From Caldisericia bacterium (GTDB lineage: Bacteria; Caldisericota; Caldisericia; B22-G15), in the NCBI GenBank assembly GCA_030018355.1, contig JASEFN010000002.1, positions 172,699 through 236,698 on the forward strand: a stretch of 64,000 bases of DNA. The letters run 5' to 3'. Position 1 is the stretch's first letter. The number at the start of each line of letters is the position of its first letter. The position numbers were made by a program, and so were the translations under genes. Under the pieces are notes generated by a model, which was given only the letters and a program-made list of their open reading frames with translations, was not told where the DNA came from and did not search any database. Below, one piece after another: positions 16,706-24,736 of the stretch.

Positions 16706-18088
16706 TTATTTATTTTTTGGGCAAGAAATTAAACAATCTCCACAAACAAAACACTCTTTTGAATCTATTTTATAAGATCCTTTATTTTCATATACACTAT
16801 TTGCATTACACTCTTTTGAGCACTTTTTACATGTTATACATAAAGTGGTTATATCGATTTTTCTTAAATGAAGAATCTCACTAAATTTTGCAACTAATCC
16901 AAGATATGCTCCAAAAGGGCATATAAATCTACAAAATGGTCTGTAGATAAAAATTGATAAGAATAAAAATATTATTGCAAATATAAGAATAAATCCAGAA
17001 CCACTAAAATTATATAAAACTTTAAATGGCTCTACTTCACAAAAATAATTTTTTGTATAGATATAAGAAAGTATTAAAACTGTTAAAAAAACAAAATATT
17101 TTAAATATTTAAAATAACCCTCAATTTTTTTAAATTTATCAAATTTAATTTTATAAATAAACTCTTGAAGAGCACCATGAGGACAAACATAACCACAAAA
17201 AACTCTTCCTTTAAAAAGTGTGATTATTGAAATAAAAATAACAAGAAAAAGGAAAATGTAAAATGAGATTGAAATGAATTGAACACTAAATAGTTTTCCT
17301 ATATAACTTATTGGACATAAACATCCTCCATAATAAAAACCAAGTATTATAAGGGAAAAAAGAAGAGTAAATAATCTTAATTTATAATTTTTAAGTGATA
17401 TAAAAATTAATGAAAGAATAATTAAAATAATATAAAGAAGTGTTTGAGGATTAAAAATATATTTTTCAAGTTCTTTTGAAATTTCACTTTCATCATTTTT
17501 AATATCAGAAATTGTTTCACTGTTTACTTTTTCATCATTAATTTCTATTAAATTATTATTCTCCTTATTGATAGGTTCTGAGTTGGTTGTATCATTTTCA
17601 TTAACAGAATTTGATTCTGTTGGGTTATTAAATTCTGTATTATTATTTATAATGTCACTATTATTATCTGATATATTATTATTTTCTTGCATATTTTGCA
17701 AGTTTTCAATTGTAGTATTTGCAACAACTTTAAATTCTTTTGTTTCAACAATAAGACCACCTTTTGGGCAATCTCTTATAACTTTTATAACTCCTATTCC
17801 AGGATCATTAAATTTAACTACAATCTCTTTTGTATCTTTTACTCCTTTTACCCATTCGCTTTCCTTAACAATCTCTCCATTTATAATCTGAATTTCTGTT
17901 TCTTCAATTGGTAATACACAAGTTTTATGAGTTTTAACTCTTTCAATTACTACATTTATTTCTTCTCCAACAACCACTTCATTTTTATCGACTATAATAG
18001 ATAACTCACATGCAAAAGTGTCCTTAATAAATGCAAATATTATAATTAAAATCAATAGTGTAAAAATTATAAACATTAAATTTTTCAT
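16706..18088 (-). CDS. NapH/FixG-like membrane 4Fe-4S protein with extracytoplasmic N-terminal domain
   Basis: A 460-residue protein. An N-terminal signal/anchor is followed by a beta-rich domain (about 25-125) with CELSI, TCVLP and DCPKGG cysteines, then an Asn/Ser-rich linker (about 125-200) and five or so membrane helices. Two membrane CxxxCP motifs are present (FCGYVCPHGALQE and FCRFICPFGAYLG), as in NapH, NosR and FixG. The C-terminus carries two ferredoxin clusters, CITCKKCSKEC and CFVCGDCLISCPK. It likely moves electrons between membrane and cytoplasm. The partner is unknown, and the N-terminal domain and linker are unusual additions. Confidence 0.78.
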   Translation of the reverse strand: MKNLMFIIFTLLILIIIFAFIKDTFACELSIIVDKNEVVVGEEINVVIERVKTHKTCVLPIEETEIQIINGEIVKESEWVKGVKDTKEIVVKFNDPGIGVIKVIRDCPKGGLIVETKEFKVVANTTIENLQNMQENNNISDNNSDIINNNTEFNNPTESNSVNENDTTNSEPINKENNNLIEINDEKVNSETISDIKNDESEISKELEKYIFNPQTLLYIILIILSLIFISLKNYKLRLFTLLFSLIILGFYYGGCLCPISYIGKLFSVQFISISFYIFLFLVIFISIITLFKGRVFCGYVCPHGALQEFIYKIKFDKFKKIEGYFKYLKYFVFLTVLILSYIYTKNYFCEVEPFKVLYNFSGSGFILIFAIIFLFLSIFIYRPFCRFICPFGAYLGLVAKFSEILHLRKIDITTLCITCKKCSKECNANSVYENKGSYKIDSKECFVCGDCLISCPKNK

Positions 18089-18148
18089 ATTTAATAGAGT
18101 AAATAAAAATTGTTAAGAAAATATTAAAATATATACAAGGAGGTTTTT

Positions 18149-18574
18149 ATGAAAATAAAAACTTTTTTAATCTTATTTTTAATTTTATTTTTATTAACAT
18201 CCTGTATAACAAAAATTGATGTTAATAAAGTTAGAGAATTTGCTGATCCAATAGTAGAAAATTTACTTATTAGTAGAAATGAAAAAGATTATGAAAGATA
18301 TTCAAAAGATTTTAGTGATGAGATGAAGAGAGTTGTGACTAAAGAGAAATTTTTAGAGAGTATAAATTTAATTGAGGGAAAAATCGGTAAATATATCGTA
18401 GGATCCAAGGAATTATATGCTGCTATAAAACAAAAAAATTATATTATTGTAACATATAAAGCAAAATTTACAAATGAAACAAGTGATGTTATTATAAGGA
18501 TTGTTTTTGAGGAAATTAATGGTGAAATGAAAGTAAGTGGTGAGTGGTTTGACTCACCAAAATTAAGAAAATAA
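18149..18574 (+). CDS. DUF3887-like lipoprotein
   Basis: A 141-residue secreted lipoprotein. The signal peptide ends in a lipobox (LLTSC, Cys near residue 19). The mature part reads FADPIVENLLISRNEKDYERY, then MKRVVTKEKF and EGKIGKY, the pattern of DUF3887 proteins with an NTF2-like alpha-plus-beta fold. Function unknown. A strong AAGGAGG precedes the ATG. Confidence 0.75.
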   Translation: MKIKTFLILFLILFLLTSCITKIDVNKVREFADPIVENLLISRNEKDYERYSKDFSDEMKRVVTKEKFLESINLIEGKIGKYIVGSKELYAAIKQKNYIIVTYKAKFTNETSDVIIRIVFEEINGEMKVSGEWFDSPKLRK

Positions 18575-18598
18575 AAGTTTAAACAATTAGGAGGATAT

Positions 18599-19828
18599 AT
18601 GGAAAGGTTACAACTTTTAAAAGAACTCGTTGAAGAGAATAATACGAAAATTTTACTTGTTGTCTTTGATGGTCTTGGTGATATTCCAAGTGTTGAAAAT
18701 AAAACACCTCTTGAGGCAGCAAATACACCAAATCTTGATATATTAGCCAGAGAGAGTGCATTGGGGATGCATATACCTGTTCTTCCAGGTATAACACCTG
18801 GAAGTGGACCTGCACATTTGTCAATTTTTGGATATGACCCACTTAAATATGAAATTGGAAGGGGAATTCTTGAGGCACTTGGAGTTGGTCTTGAGATTAC
18901 TGAAAATGATATTTGTATTAGAGCAAATTATGCAAGAATAGAGGAGAAAAATGGAAAACTTATTGTTGTTGATCGAAGAGCAGGAAGATTATCCACTGAG
19001 GAAAATAAAAAATTAACAGATAAAATAACACAAAATATAAGTGAAATAAATGGTGTGAAAATTTTTATGAAACCTGGAATGGAATATAGATCAGCAGTAG
19101 TTTTAAGATTTCCAGAAAAAGTAAATGAAGATATGTGTCTTCTTTTAGAAACTGATCCTCAAAAGGAGGGAAAAGAAGTTATTTCTCCTGAACCACTTAA
19201 TGAAAAATCACAAAAAACATCAGAAATTTTAAAGGAGTTTTTGAAAAAAGTAAAGGAAATTTTAAAAGATGAAAAAGGAAATTACCTTCTTTTGAGAGGT
19301 TATTCAACTCCACCTCAAATACCAAAATTTAATGAAATTTATAAATTAAAAGCGCTCTCAATTGCAACATATCCAATGTATAAGGGATTAACAAAACTTC
19401 TTGGAATGGAAGTAGTTGATATTAATGGATATTCTATTAAAAATGAGATTGAAGTATTAAAAGAAAATTATAAAAATTATGATTTTATCTATTTTCATAT
19501 TAAAAAAACAGATTCATTTGGTGAAGATGGAGATTTTGTAAATAAAACTAAAATAATTGAAGAATTTGATACTTTTTTACCAGAAATTTTGTCTTTAAAT
19601 TTCGATACTATATGTATTACTGGTGATCACTCAACTCCAACTCCAATGAAGTCTCACTCTTTTCATCCAGTTCCAGTTTTAATAAAATCACCATTTGTTT
19701 TTAAGGGTTTTTCTAATAGATTTACAGAAAGAGAATGTTTAAGAGGAGAAGTTGGAATAATAAAAGGCGAAGATTTAATGCCTCTTCTTTTGGCACATTC
19801 AAGAAGATTAAAAAAATTTGGTGCATAA
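18599..19828 (+). CDS. apgM: 2,3-bisphosphoglycerate-independent phosphoglycerate mutase, archaeal type
   Basis: A 409-residue ApgM of the alkaline phosphatase superfamily. It interconverts 3- and 2-phosphoglycerate. Metal ligands are in VFDGLGDIPS near the N-terminus and in GDHSTPTPMKSHSFHPVP near residue 345; the catalytic serine lies in ITPGSGPAHLSIFGYDP (about residue 66). This form is typical of archaea and some thermophilic or anaerobic bacteria rather than GpmI/GpmA. AGGAGG site five bases before the ATG. Confidence 0.94.
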   Translation: MERLQLLKELVEENNTKILLVVFDGLGDIPSVENKTPLEAANTPNLDILARESALGMHIPVLPGITPGSGPAHLSIFGYDPLKYEIGRGILEALGVGLEITENDICIRANYARIEEKNGKLIVVDRRAGRLSTEENKKLTDKITQNISEINGVKIFMKPGMEYRSAVVLRFPEKVNEDMCLLLETDPQKEGKEVISPEPLNEKSQKTSEILKEFLKKVKEILKDEKGNYLLLRGYSTPPQIPKFNEIYKLKALSIATYPMYKGLTKLLGMEVVDINGYSIKNEIEVLKENYKNYDFIYFHIKKTDSFGEDGDFVNKTKIIEEFDTFLPEILSLNFDTICITGDHSTPTPMKSHSFHPVPVLIKSPFVFKGFSNRFTERECLRGEVGIIKGEDLMPLLLAHSRRLKKFGA

Positions 19829-19831
19829 ATT

Positions 19832-20692
19832 TTGATTAAAATAATTGATACAACTAATGATTTTATAAATTACTATCTTGAGAATTGTTGCAAAAAGAAT
19901 GGGTATATTATTTGGGATGAATTTTATGGTAAAAGATACGATAAATTTTATAAAAAAATTATTGAAGATTTAAAAAAACAAAATATTAATATTAAAGAGT
20001 TGTTCAATTTAAATGAGTTAGATTTAATAAAAAATTTAAAAAATTTTTATGAGATTTCAAAAAATTTTATTAATTCAACTAAAATAGTAGAGAATAAAAT
20101 TAAAAAATTTATTGATTTTGATAAAGATATTAAAATTTTTATTTATTTAGGTTTTAATATTTATGCTGGTTGGGCAACCTTTTTTGATATGAATTTTGTT
20201 ATAATATTCGATTTATTGAAAATTAAAGAATTAAAATGGACGACTTTAAACAAAACACTTGGTCTTCTTTCTCATGAAATTTCTCATATTATACATATGA
20301 ATTTAAGAGGAGATATCGAAAATTTTGAAGAAAATGAAGAATCACATTTTTTACTTTATACCGAAGGATTCGCTCAATGGTTCGGAGAGAAATTAGTAAA
20401 TGAAAATATTTGGTATCCTTTTAATGAAGGTGATTTAAATTGGTGTCAAAAAAATGTTGACTTTTTGAAAAAAGAATTTTTATATAGAATTGAAAAAAAT
20501 TTAAAAACATATGATTTTTTTGGTGATTGGTTTGATATAAAAGGAGTAAGAATGACAGGCTACTTTTTAGGATATAATTTTATAAAATTTCTTGAAAAAT
20601 TTTTAGATTTTAATTCTATTGTTAAATTAAAAGATGAAGAGATAAAATATTATTTAGTAATTTTTTTAAAGGAGGCTGAAGATGTTAGATAA
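19832..20692 (+). CDS. Putative zincin metallopeptidase, family not recognised
   Basis: A 286-residue soluble, Lys/Asn/Phe-rich protein. LGLLSHEISHIIHMN (about residues 143-157) contains an HExxH zinc motif, and LLYTEGFAQWFGEKL about 25 residues later supplies a Glu in a glutamate-zincin arrangement (E-G-x-A). The layout resembles predicted Zn-dependent proteases such as DUF2268, but I cannot place it. The start is a TTG with no ribosome site three bases after apgM, so translation is probably coupled. It overlaps the next gene by 11 bases. Product and role are unknown; the catalytic motif is directly visible. Confidence 0.65.
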   Translation: MIKIIDTTNDFINYYLENCCKKNGYIIWDEFYGKRYDKFYKKIIEDLKKQNINIKELFNLNELDLIKNLKNFYEISKNFINSTKIVENKIKKFIDFDKDIKIFIYLGFNIYAGWATFFDMNFVIIFDLLKIKELKWTTLNKTLGLLSHEISHIIHMNLRGDIENFEENEESHFLLYTEGFAQWFGEKLVNENIWYPFNEGDLNWCQKNVDFLKKEFLYRIEKNLKTYDFFGDWFDIKGVRMTGYFLGYNFIKFLEKFLDFNSIVKLKDEEIKYYLVIFLKEAEDVR

Positions 20693-21836
20693 AGAGTTTT
20701 TGATGATTCCTGGACCAACTCCACTTCCACCAAGAGTTATTGCTGCTATGACGAATCCTATGATAAATCATAGAGGTCCAAAATTTAAAAAGATCTTTCT
20801 TGAATCAATTGAACTATTGAAAAAAATATTAAATACAGATGGAGAGTTATATATGTTTGGTTCTTCAGGAAGCGGAGCAATGGAGCTTGCAGTTCAAAAC
20901 TTTTCTTTAAGAGAAGATAAGGTATTAGTTGTGGATACAGGATTTTTCGGACAAAGATTTTATGAAATTTGTCTCTCTTTTGGAAGAAATCCTATTCGAT
21001 TAAAATTTCCTTGGGGAAAAAGAGCATCAATTGATGAGATAATTAAAATTCTCCAAGAAGAAAAAGATATAAAAACTATTTTTATAACTCATAACGAAAC
21101 CTCAACTGGAATAATTAATGATATTAAAAATATTTCAAAAAAAGTTAAAGAAATAAGAGATGTCTTAATTGTTGTTGATGCTGTTAGTTCAATAGGAATT
21201 TCAGAAATAAATATGAAAGATTGGAATATTGATGTTGTTGTTGCTGCTTCTCAAAAAGGTCTTATGTCACCACCAGGCATTGGTATTGTTGCACTAAATA
21301 ATAAAGCGCTTGAGTTTGCGTTAAAAAACAATACAGATTCATATTATTTTAGTGTAAAAGAACTAAAAAAGAGACATGATTTAGGTCAACCATTTACAAC
21401 TTTTCCAGTTTCTGTTCTTTTTGGCTTAAGAGAAGCACTTAATCTTCTTTTTGAAGAGGGGCTTCAAAATGTTTATAAAAGACACGAAAATTTTAAATAT
21501 CTTTTAAGAGAGTCACTTAAATTGACTAATTTATCTTTTCTTGCTTCCTATGATGATTCATCACCTTGTGTAACTGCAATTTTGCTTCCAGAAAATATTT
21601 CAGGAGATGATTTTGTAAAAATAGTTAGAGAAAGATACAATATTGAACTTGCAGGAATGTTTGGAGACTTTAAAGGCAAAGGTTTTAGAATAGGTCATAT
21701 GGGCTTTATTAACTCAAATGATCTATTAGTTACTGTTGCTGGAATAGAGTGCGCTTTAAAAGATTTAGGACACAACTTTAATTTTGGTGAAGCAACAAAG
21801 AAATTTCTTGAATTGAGAAGAGAGTTTGATATTTAA
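20682..21836 (+). CDS. Class V aminotransferase (serine/alanine-glyoxylate type)
   Basis: A 384-residue fold-type I PLP enzyme. It opens MIPGPTPLPPRV and MINHRGPKF, typical of the alanine-glyoxylate/serine-pyruvate aminotransferase branch; VVDAVSSIG and AASQKGLMSPPG carry the PLP aspartate and lysine (about residue 193). The C-terminus has FRIGHMGFIN. Likely moves an amino group between alanine or serine and a 2-oxo acid such as glyoxylate. In some anaerobes such genes sit with serA for serine synthesis, but not here. Ribosome site AAGGAGG lies inside the previous gene. Confidence 0.85.
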   Translation: MLDKEFLMIPGPTPLPPRVIAAMTNPMINHRGPKFKKIFLESIELLKKILNTDGELYMFGSSGSGAMELAVQNFSLREDKVLVVDTGFFGQRFYEICLSFGRNPIRLKFPWGKRASIDEIIKILQEEKDIKTIFITHNETSTGIINDIKNISKKVKEIRDVLIVVDAVSSIGISEINMKDWNIDVVVAASQKGLMSPPGIGIVALNNKALEFALKNNTDSYYFSVKELKKRHDLGQPFTTFPVSVLFGLREALNLLFEEGLQNVYKRHENFKYLLRESLKLTNLSFLASYDDSSPCVTAILLPENISGDDFVKIVRERYNIELAGMFGDFKGKGFRIGHMGFINSNDLLVTVAGIECALKDLGHNFNFGEATKKFLELRREFDI

Positions 21837-21850
21837 AATTTAAAAAATTA

Positions 21851-21859
21851 TGATATTAT
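21851..21859 (+). promoter_or_regulatory. Extended -10 promoter giving a leaderless deaminase mRNA
   Basis: TGA-TATTAT ends six bases before the deaminase ATG, and there is no ribosome site. Transcription would begin at or next to the start codon. Confidence 0.5.
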
Positions 21860-21865
21860 AAAGCC

Positions 21866-22315
21866 ATGAAAGAGTATTTTGATGAATTTATGAAAATGGC
21901 AATTGAAGAGGCAAAAAAGGGGTTAGAAGAAGGTGGAATTCCTATTGGGTCAGTTTTAGTTAGAAAAGATGGAAAAGTTTTAGGTAGAGGACACAATAGA
22001 AGAGTTCAAGATGGAGATCCACTTGCACATGCTGAAATAGTTGCAATAAGAAATGCTGGTAGAATTGGAAGTTATAAAGATACAATTTTATATTCCACTC
22101 TCATGCCATGTTATCTCTGTTCTGGAGCTATAGTTCAATTTGGAATTAAAAAAGTAATTGTTGGTGAATCAAAAACTTTTTCAGGAGCAAAAGAATTTCT
22201 TGAATCACATGGAGTCGAAGTTATAGATTTGGATCTTCCAGAATGTAAAGAACTCATGGAAAAATTCATCAAAGAGAACCCTAAACTTTGGTATGAAGAT
22301 ATAGGAGAATTATAA
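21866..22315 (+). CDS. Cytosine deaminase-like nucleoside deaminase
   Basis: A 149-residue zinc deaminase of the cytidine deaminase fold. HAEIVA (catalytic His/Glu) and MPCYLCSGA (two Cys ligands) are present. The order GGIPIGSVLV, GRGHNRR, GRIGSYKDTILYSTL, VIVGES and the C-terminal PKLWYEDIGE closely follows the yeast cytosine deaminase Fcy1 (ending WFEDIGE), unlike TadA. It likely converts cytosine to uracil or deaminates a related base. Single gene with its own promoter. Confidence 0.82.
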   Translation: MKEYFDEFMKMAIEEAKKGLEEGGIPIGSVLVRKDGKVLGRGHNRRVQDGDPLAHAEIVAIRNAGRIGSYKDTILYSTLMPCYLCSGAIVQFGIKKVIVGESKTFSGAKEFLESHGVEVIDLDLPECKELMEKFIKENPKLWYEDIGEL

Positions 22316-22318
22316 AGA

Positions 22319-23242
22319 TTACTTTATCTTTTTTGTTAGATTTAAAATAATACTTAAAGGAATAAGCATCGTAGGCCAAGGTATTTGACCTAAAATTACA
22401 ATTAAACTACTTTTTGAATCAAGAAATTGAAGAGAAAGAACCGTTGCTATTGCAATATTATTAAAAGTTTTTGAATTAGATATTGCTATTCTATCTTCTA
22501 TTTTCAAAAAGAAAGGAGCAAAGAAATTAATAATTTGAAATAAAAGAAATTCAAAATAAAGAATTAATATATATTTAATTACAGATAAAGGGTTTTGTCT
22601 TATATAATGTGCAGTAATGGAAATTATTCCAAGTGAAAGAAGAGTAACAAAAATTAAAGTTAAAATTTTGCTATTTTTTCCAACAAAATTTGAAATAGAT
22701 TTTAAATATTTTTTAATTGGAAAAGATAAAATAAGAGGGATAAAAATTAATTTTGAGATTGTTAAAAAGACTTGATAATAATCTAACTTTATTACTCTTC
22801 TAAATAAAATAAAAAAGAAAATTGGTATTAAAACTGGTGCAATAATATGGGTTAATATTGTTATCAAAACTGATAAAAGAGTATTTCCGTTTGAGAGATC
22901 TGTCATAGCAGATGCTGCAACTCCTGTTGGAACTAAAGCAAGAAGCATAATTGCACTTAAAAAATAGTAGTCTGAAGTAAATGATCTAAAAATTAAAAAA
23001 ACTATAATTGGTGTAATGATTGAATTTATTAAAAGAATATAAAAAACAAGCACAGGCTTTTTAATATAAATTTTTATACAATTAAAATCAACTTTTAAAA
23101 ATGTTATTAATAGAATTATCATTAAGAAATAGGTGATATACTTAGATAAAAATCCAAAATATGGAAAGATAATTCCAAGAATTACAACAAAAATTAGAAA
23201 ATAAGAACTATAGTTTTCAATTATACTAATTATCTTTTTCAT
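22319..23242 (-). CDS. Bile acid:sodium symporter (BASS) family transporter
   Basis: A 307-residue membrane protein with nine or ten helices. The segments SAIMLLALVPTGVAASAMTDLSNGN and NSKTFNNIAIATVLSL are the two substrate/sodium-site motifs of the BASS family (bile acid symporters, arsenite exporter Acr3 and relatives). The substrate cannot be read from sequence. It converges with the deaminase gene and lies seven bases after the MATE gene, so it is probably co-transcribed with it. Confidence 0.8.
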   Translation of the reverse strand: MKKIISIIENYSSYFLIFVVILGIIFPYFGFLSKYITYFLMIILLITFLKVDFNCIKIYIKKPVLVFYILLINSIITPIIVFLIFRSFTSDYYFLSAIMLLALVPTGVAASAMTDLSNGNTLLSVLITILTHIIAPVLIPIFFFILFRRVIKLDYYQVFLTISKLIFIPLILSFPIKKYLKSISNFVGKNSKILTLIFVTLLSLGIISITAHYIRQNPLSVIKYILILYFEFLLFQIINFFAPFFLKIEDRIAISNSKTFNNIAIATVLSLQFLDSKSSLIVILGQIPWPTMLIPLSIILNLTKKIK

Positions 23243-23248
23243 ATATTT

Positions 23249-24649
23249 CTAAACTAATACCTCTACTTTCTCTTCAATTACTTTCTTTTTCCAACCACCC
23301 TTTAAAAATAGAAATGTTGCAACTAAGGCAGTTATAAAATTGCTGATAGTCATTCCTATCCAAACACCAGTGGAGTTCAATCTTAATGTGAAGCCAAAAA
23401 TATAACTCAACGGAACTCTTAATCCCCATAATCTTAAGAATGAAATAAACATATTTGGTGCATTGTGTCCTGATGCTTGAAATGCTGACATAATACCTCT
23501 TATCACTCCAAATAATGGGATTGCTGGTGCAAAATAAAGCATAAATCTTCCACCCTCTTCTATAATTTCAATTTCTTTCGGAATAAATAACATAACAAGT
23601 TCTTTTCTAAATAAGACAAGAATAAAAGTTTCAATGCACAAAACTATAAACATAAAAAACATACCCTTTTTTGCTGCAAAAGATGCTCTATCAATTCTAT
23701 CTGCACCAAGAGATTGTCCTATAATTGTCGTGAGACCAGTTGCAAGTCCATCAATTGCAATAAATGAGAAAGAAAGCAGTCTATCTCCTATTCCGTATGC
23801 AGCAATTGCTACTCTTGCGTTGTGTAATCTTCCAATAATTCCAGTCAAAACTACAAAACCAAATGCTTCAGCACTTTGACCAATTGCAGCAGGAATCCCA
23901 ATTTTAAAAATCTTTTTTATCCAATAAAAATCAGGTTTCAGGTACTCTTTTTTTACATGTATACCCCTTTTTCCACTCATTAAAAAATAGAGTGCAATAA
24001 TTGAAGAGATAAACATAGAGAATATTGTTGCAATAGCAGCACCAACTATTCCCATTTTTGGAAATGGGCCCAATCCAAAAATCAAAACTGGGTCTAAAAA
24101 TATGTTTAAAATATTTGTAAAGGTGGTAACATACATTGGTGTTAATGTGTCTCCATAAGATACTAAAACTGCTCTAAAAATTCCATTTAAAAACATAAAT
24201 GGAAAACCTAAAAAAATAACTTTAAGGTATGTATTTGCAACTGATGTAATCTCTTTTGCATTTGTCAATAAATTTATTAAATAAGGAATAAAAAAGAAAC
24301 CTAAAATTCCAAGGAATGTACCAAAAATTAATGTTAAAGTGACAACTTGTGAGGCCGCAATATTTGCTTTTTCATTTTCTCTCGCACCAGTATATTGAGA
24401 TACAAGAGCAACTCCAGCCATTGCAAAACCAGATGCAAAGGATATTAAAAACCACATGCTTGGAAAAGCAAGTTGCAACCCTGCAACAGCATTTCCACTC
24501 TCTCCTTGTGGTAGATGACCAAGCCAAAAGGTATCAGCAAGGTGGTATACTGTTTCAAGAATCGATGAAATCATTACTGGCCATCCAAGTTTCCACATAA
24601 TAGGAAAAAGAGGTTTGTTTAGAATTTCATCAAGTGTTACCTTTTTCAT
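23249..24649 (-). CDS. MATE family efflux transporter
   Basis: A 466-residue protein with twelve predicted helices and two MatE repeats. It opens PLFPIMWKLGWPVMISSILE and continues YHLADTFWLGHLP, the standard MATE pattern. Other blocks include FLDPVLIFGLGPFPKMG and TGLTTIIGQSLGAD. It exports organic cations or drugs using a sodium or proton gradient. A GGAGG site precedes the ATG. Confidence 0.92.
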   Translation of the reverse strand: MKKVTLDEILNKPLFPIMWKLGWPVMISSILETVYHLADTFWLGHLPQGESGNAVAGLQLAFPSMWFLISFASGFAMAGVALVSQYTGARENEKANIAASQVVTLTLIFGTFLGILGFFFIPYLINLLTNAKEITSVANTYLKVIFLGFPFMFLNGIFRAVLVSYGDTLTPMYVTTFTNILNIFLDPVLIFGLGPFPKMGIVGAAIATIFSMFISSIIALYFLMSGKRGIHVKKEYLKPDFYWIKKIFKIGIPAAIGQSAEAFGFVVLTGIIGRLHNARVAIAAYGIGDRLLSFSFIAIDGLATGLTTIIGQSLGADRIDRASFAAKKGMFFMFIVLCIETFILVLFRKELVMLFIPKEIEIIEEGGRFMLYFAPAIPLFGVIRGIMSAFQASGHNAPNMFISFLRLWGLRVPLSYIFGFTLRLNSTGVWIGMTISNFITALVATFLFLKGGWKKKVIEEKVEVLV

Positions 24650-24667
24650 TGGCTATACCTCCAACAA

Positions 24668-24695
24668 TCTATAATAATTTATCATAAATTGTCAA
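24668..24695 (-). promoter_or_regulatory. Promoter of the MATE/BASS genes
   Basis: Minus-strand TTGACA (24695-24690), 16-base spacer, TATAGA (24673-24668), just upstream of the GGAGG site of the MATE gene. Confidence 0.5.
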
Positions 24696-24736
24696 AAAGT
24701 AAACACCCTTCTTTATTATTAAAAGTTAAATTTGGA

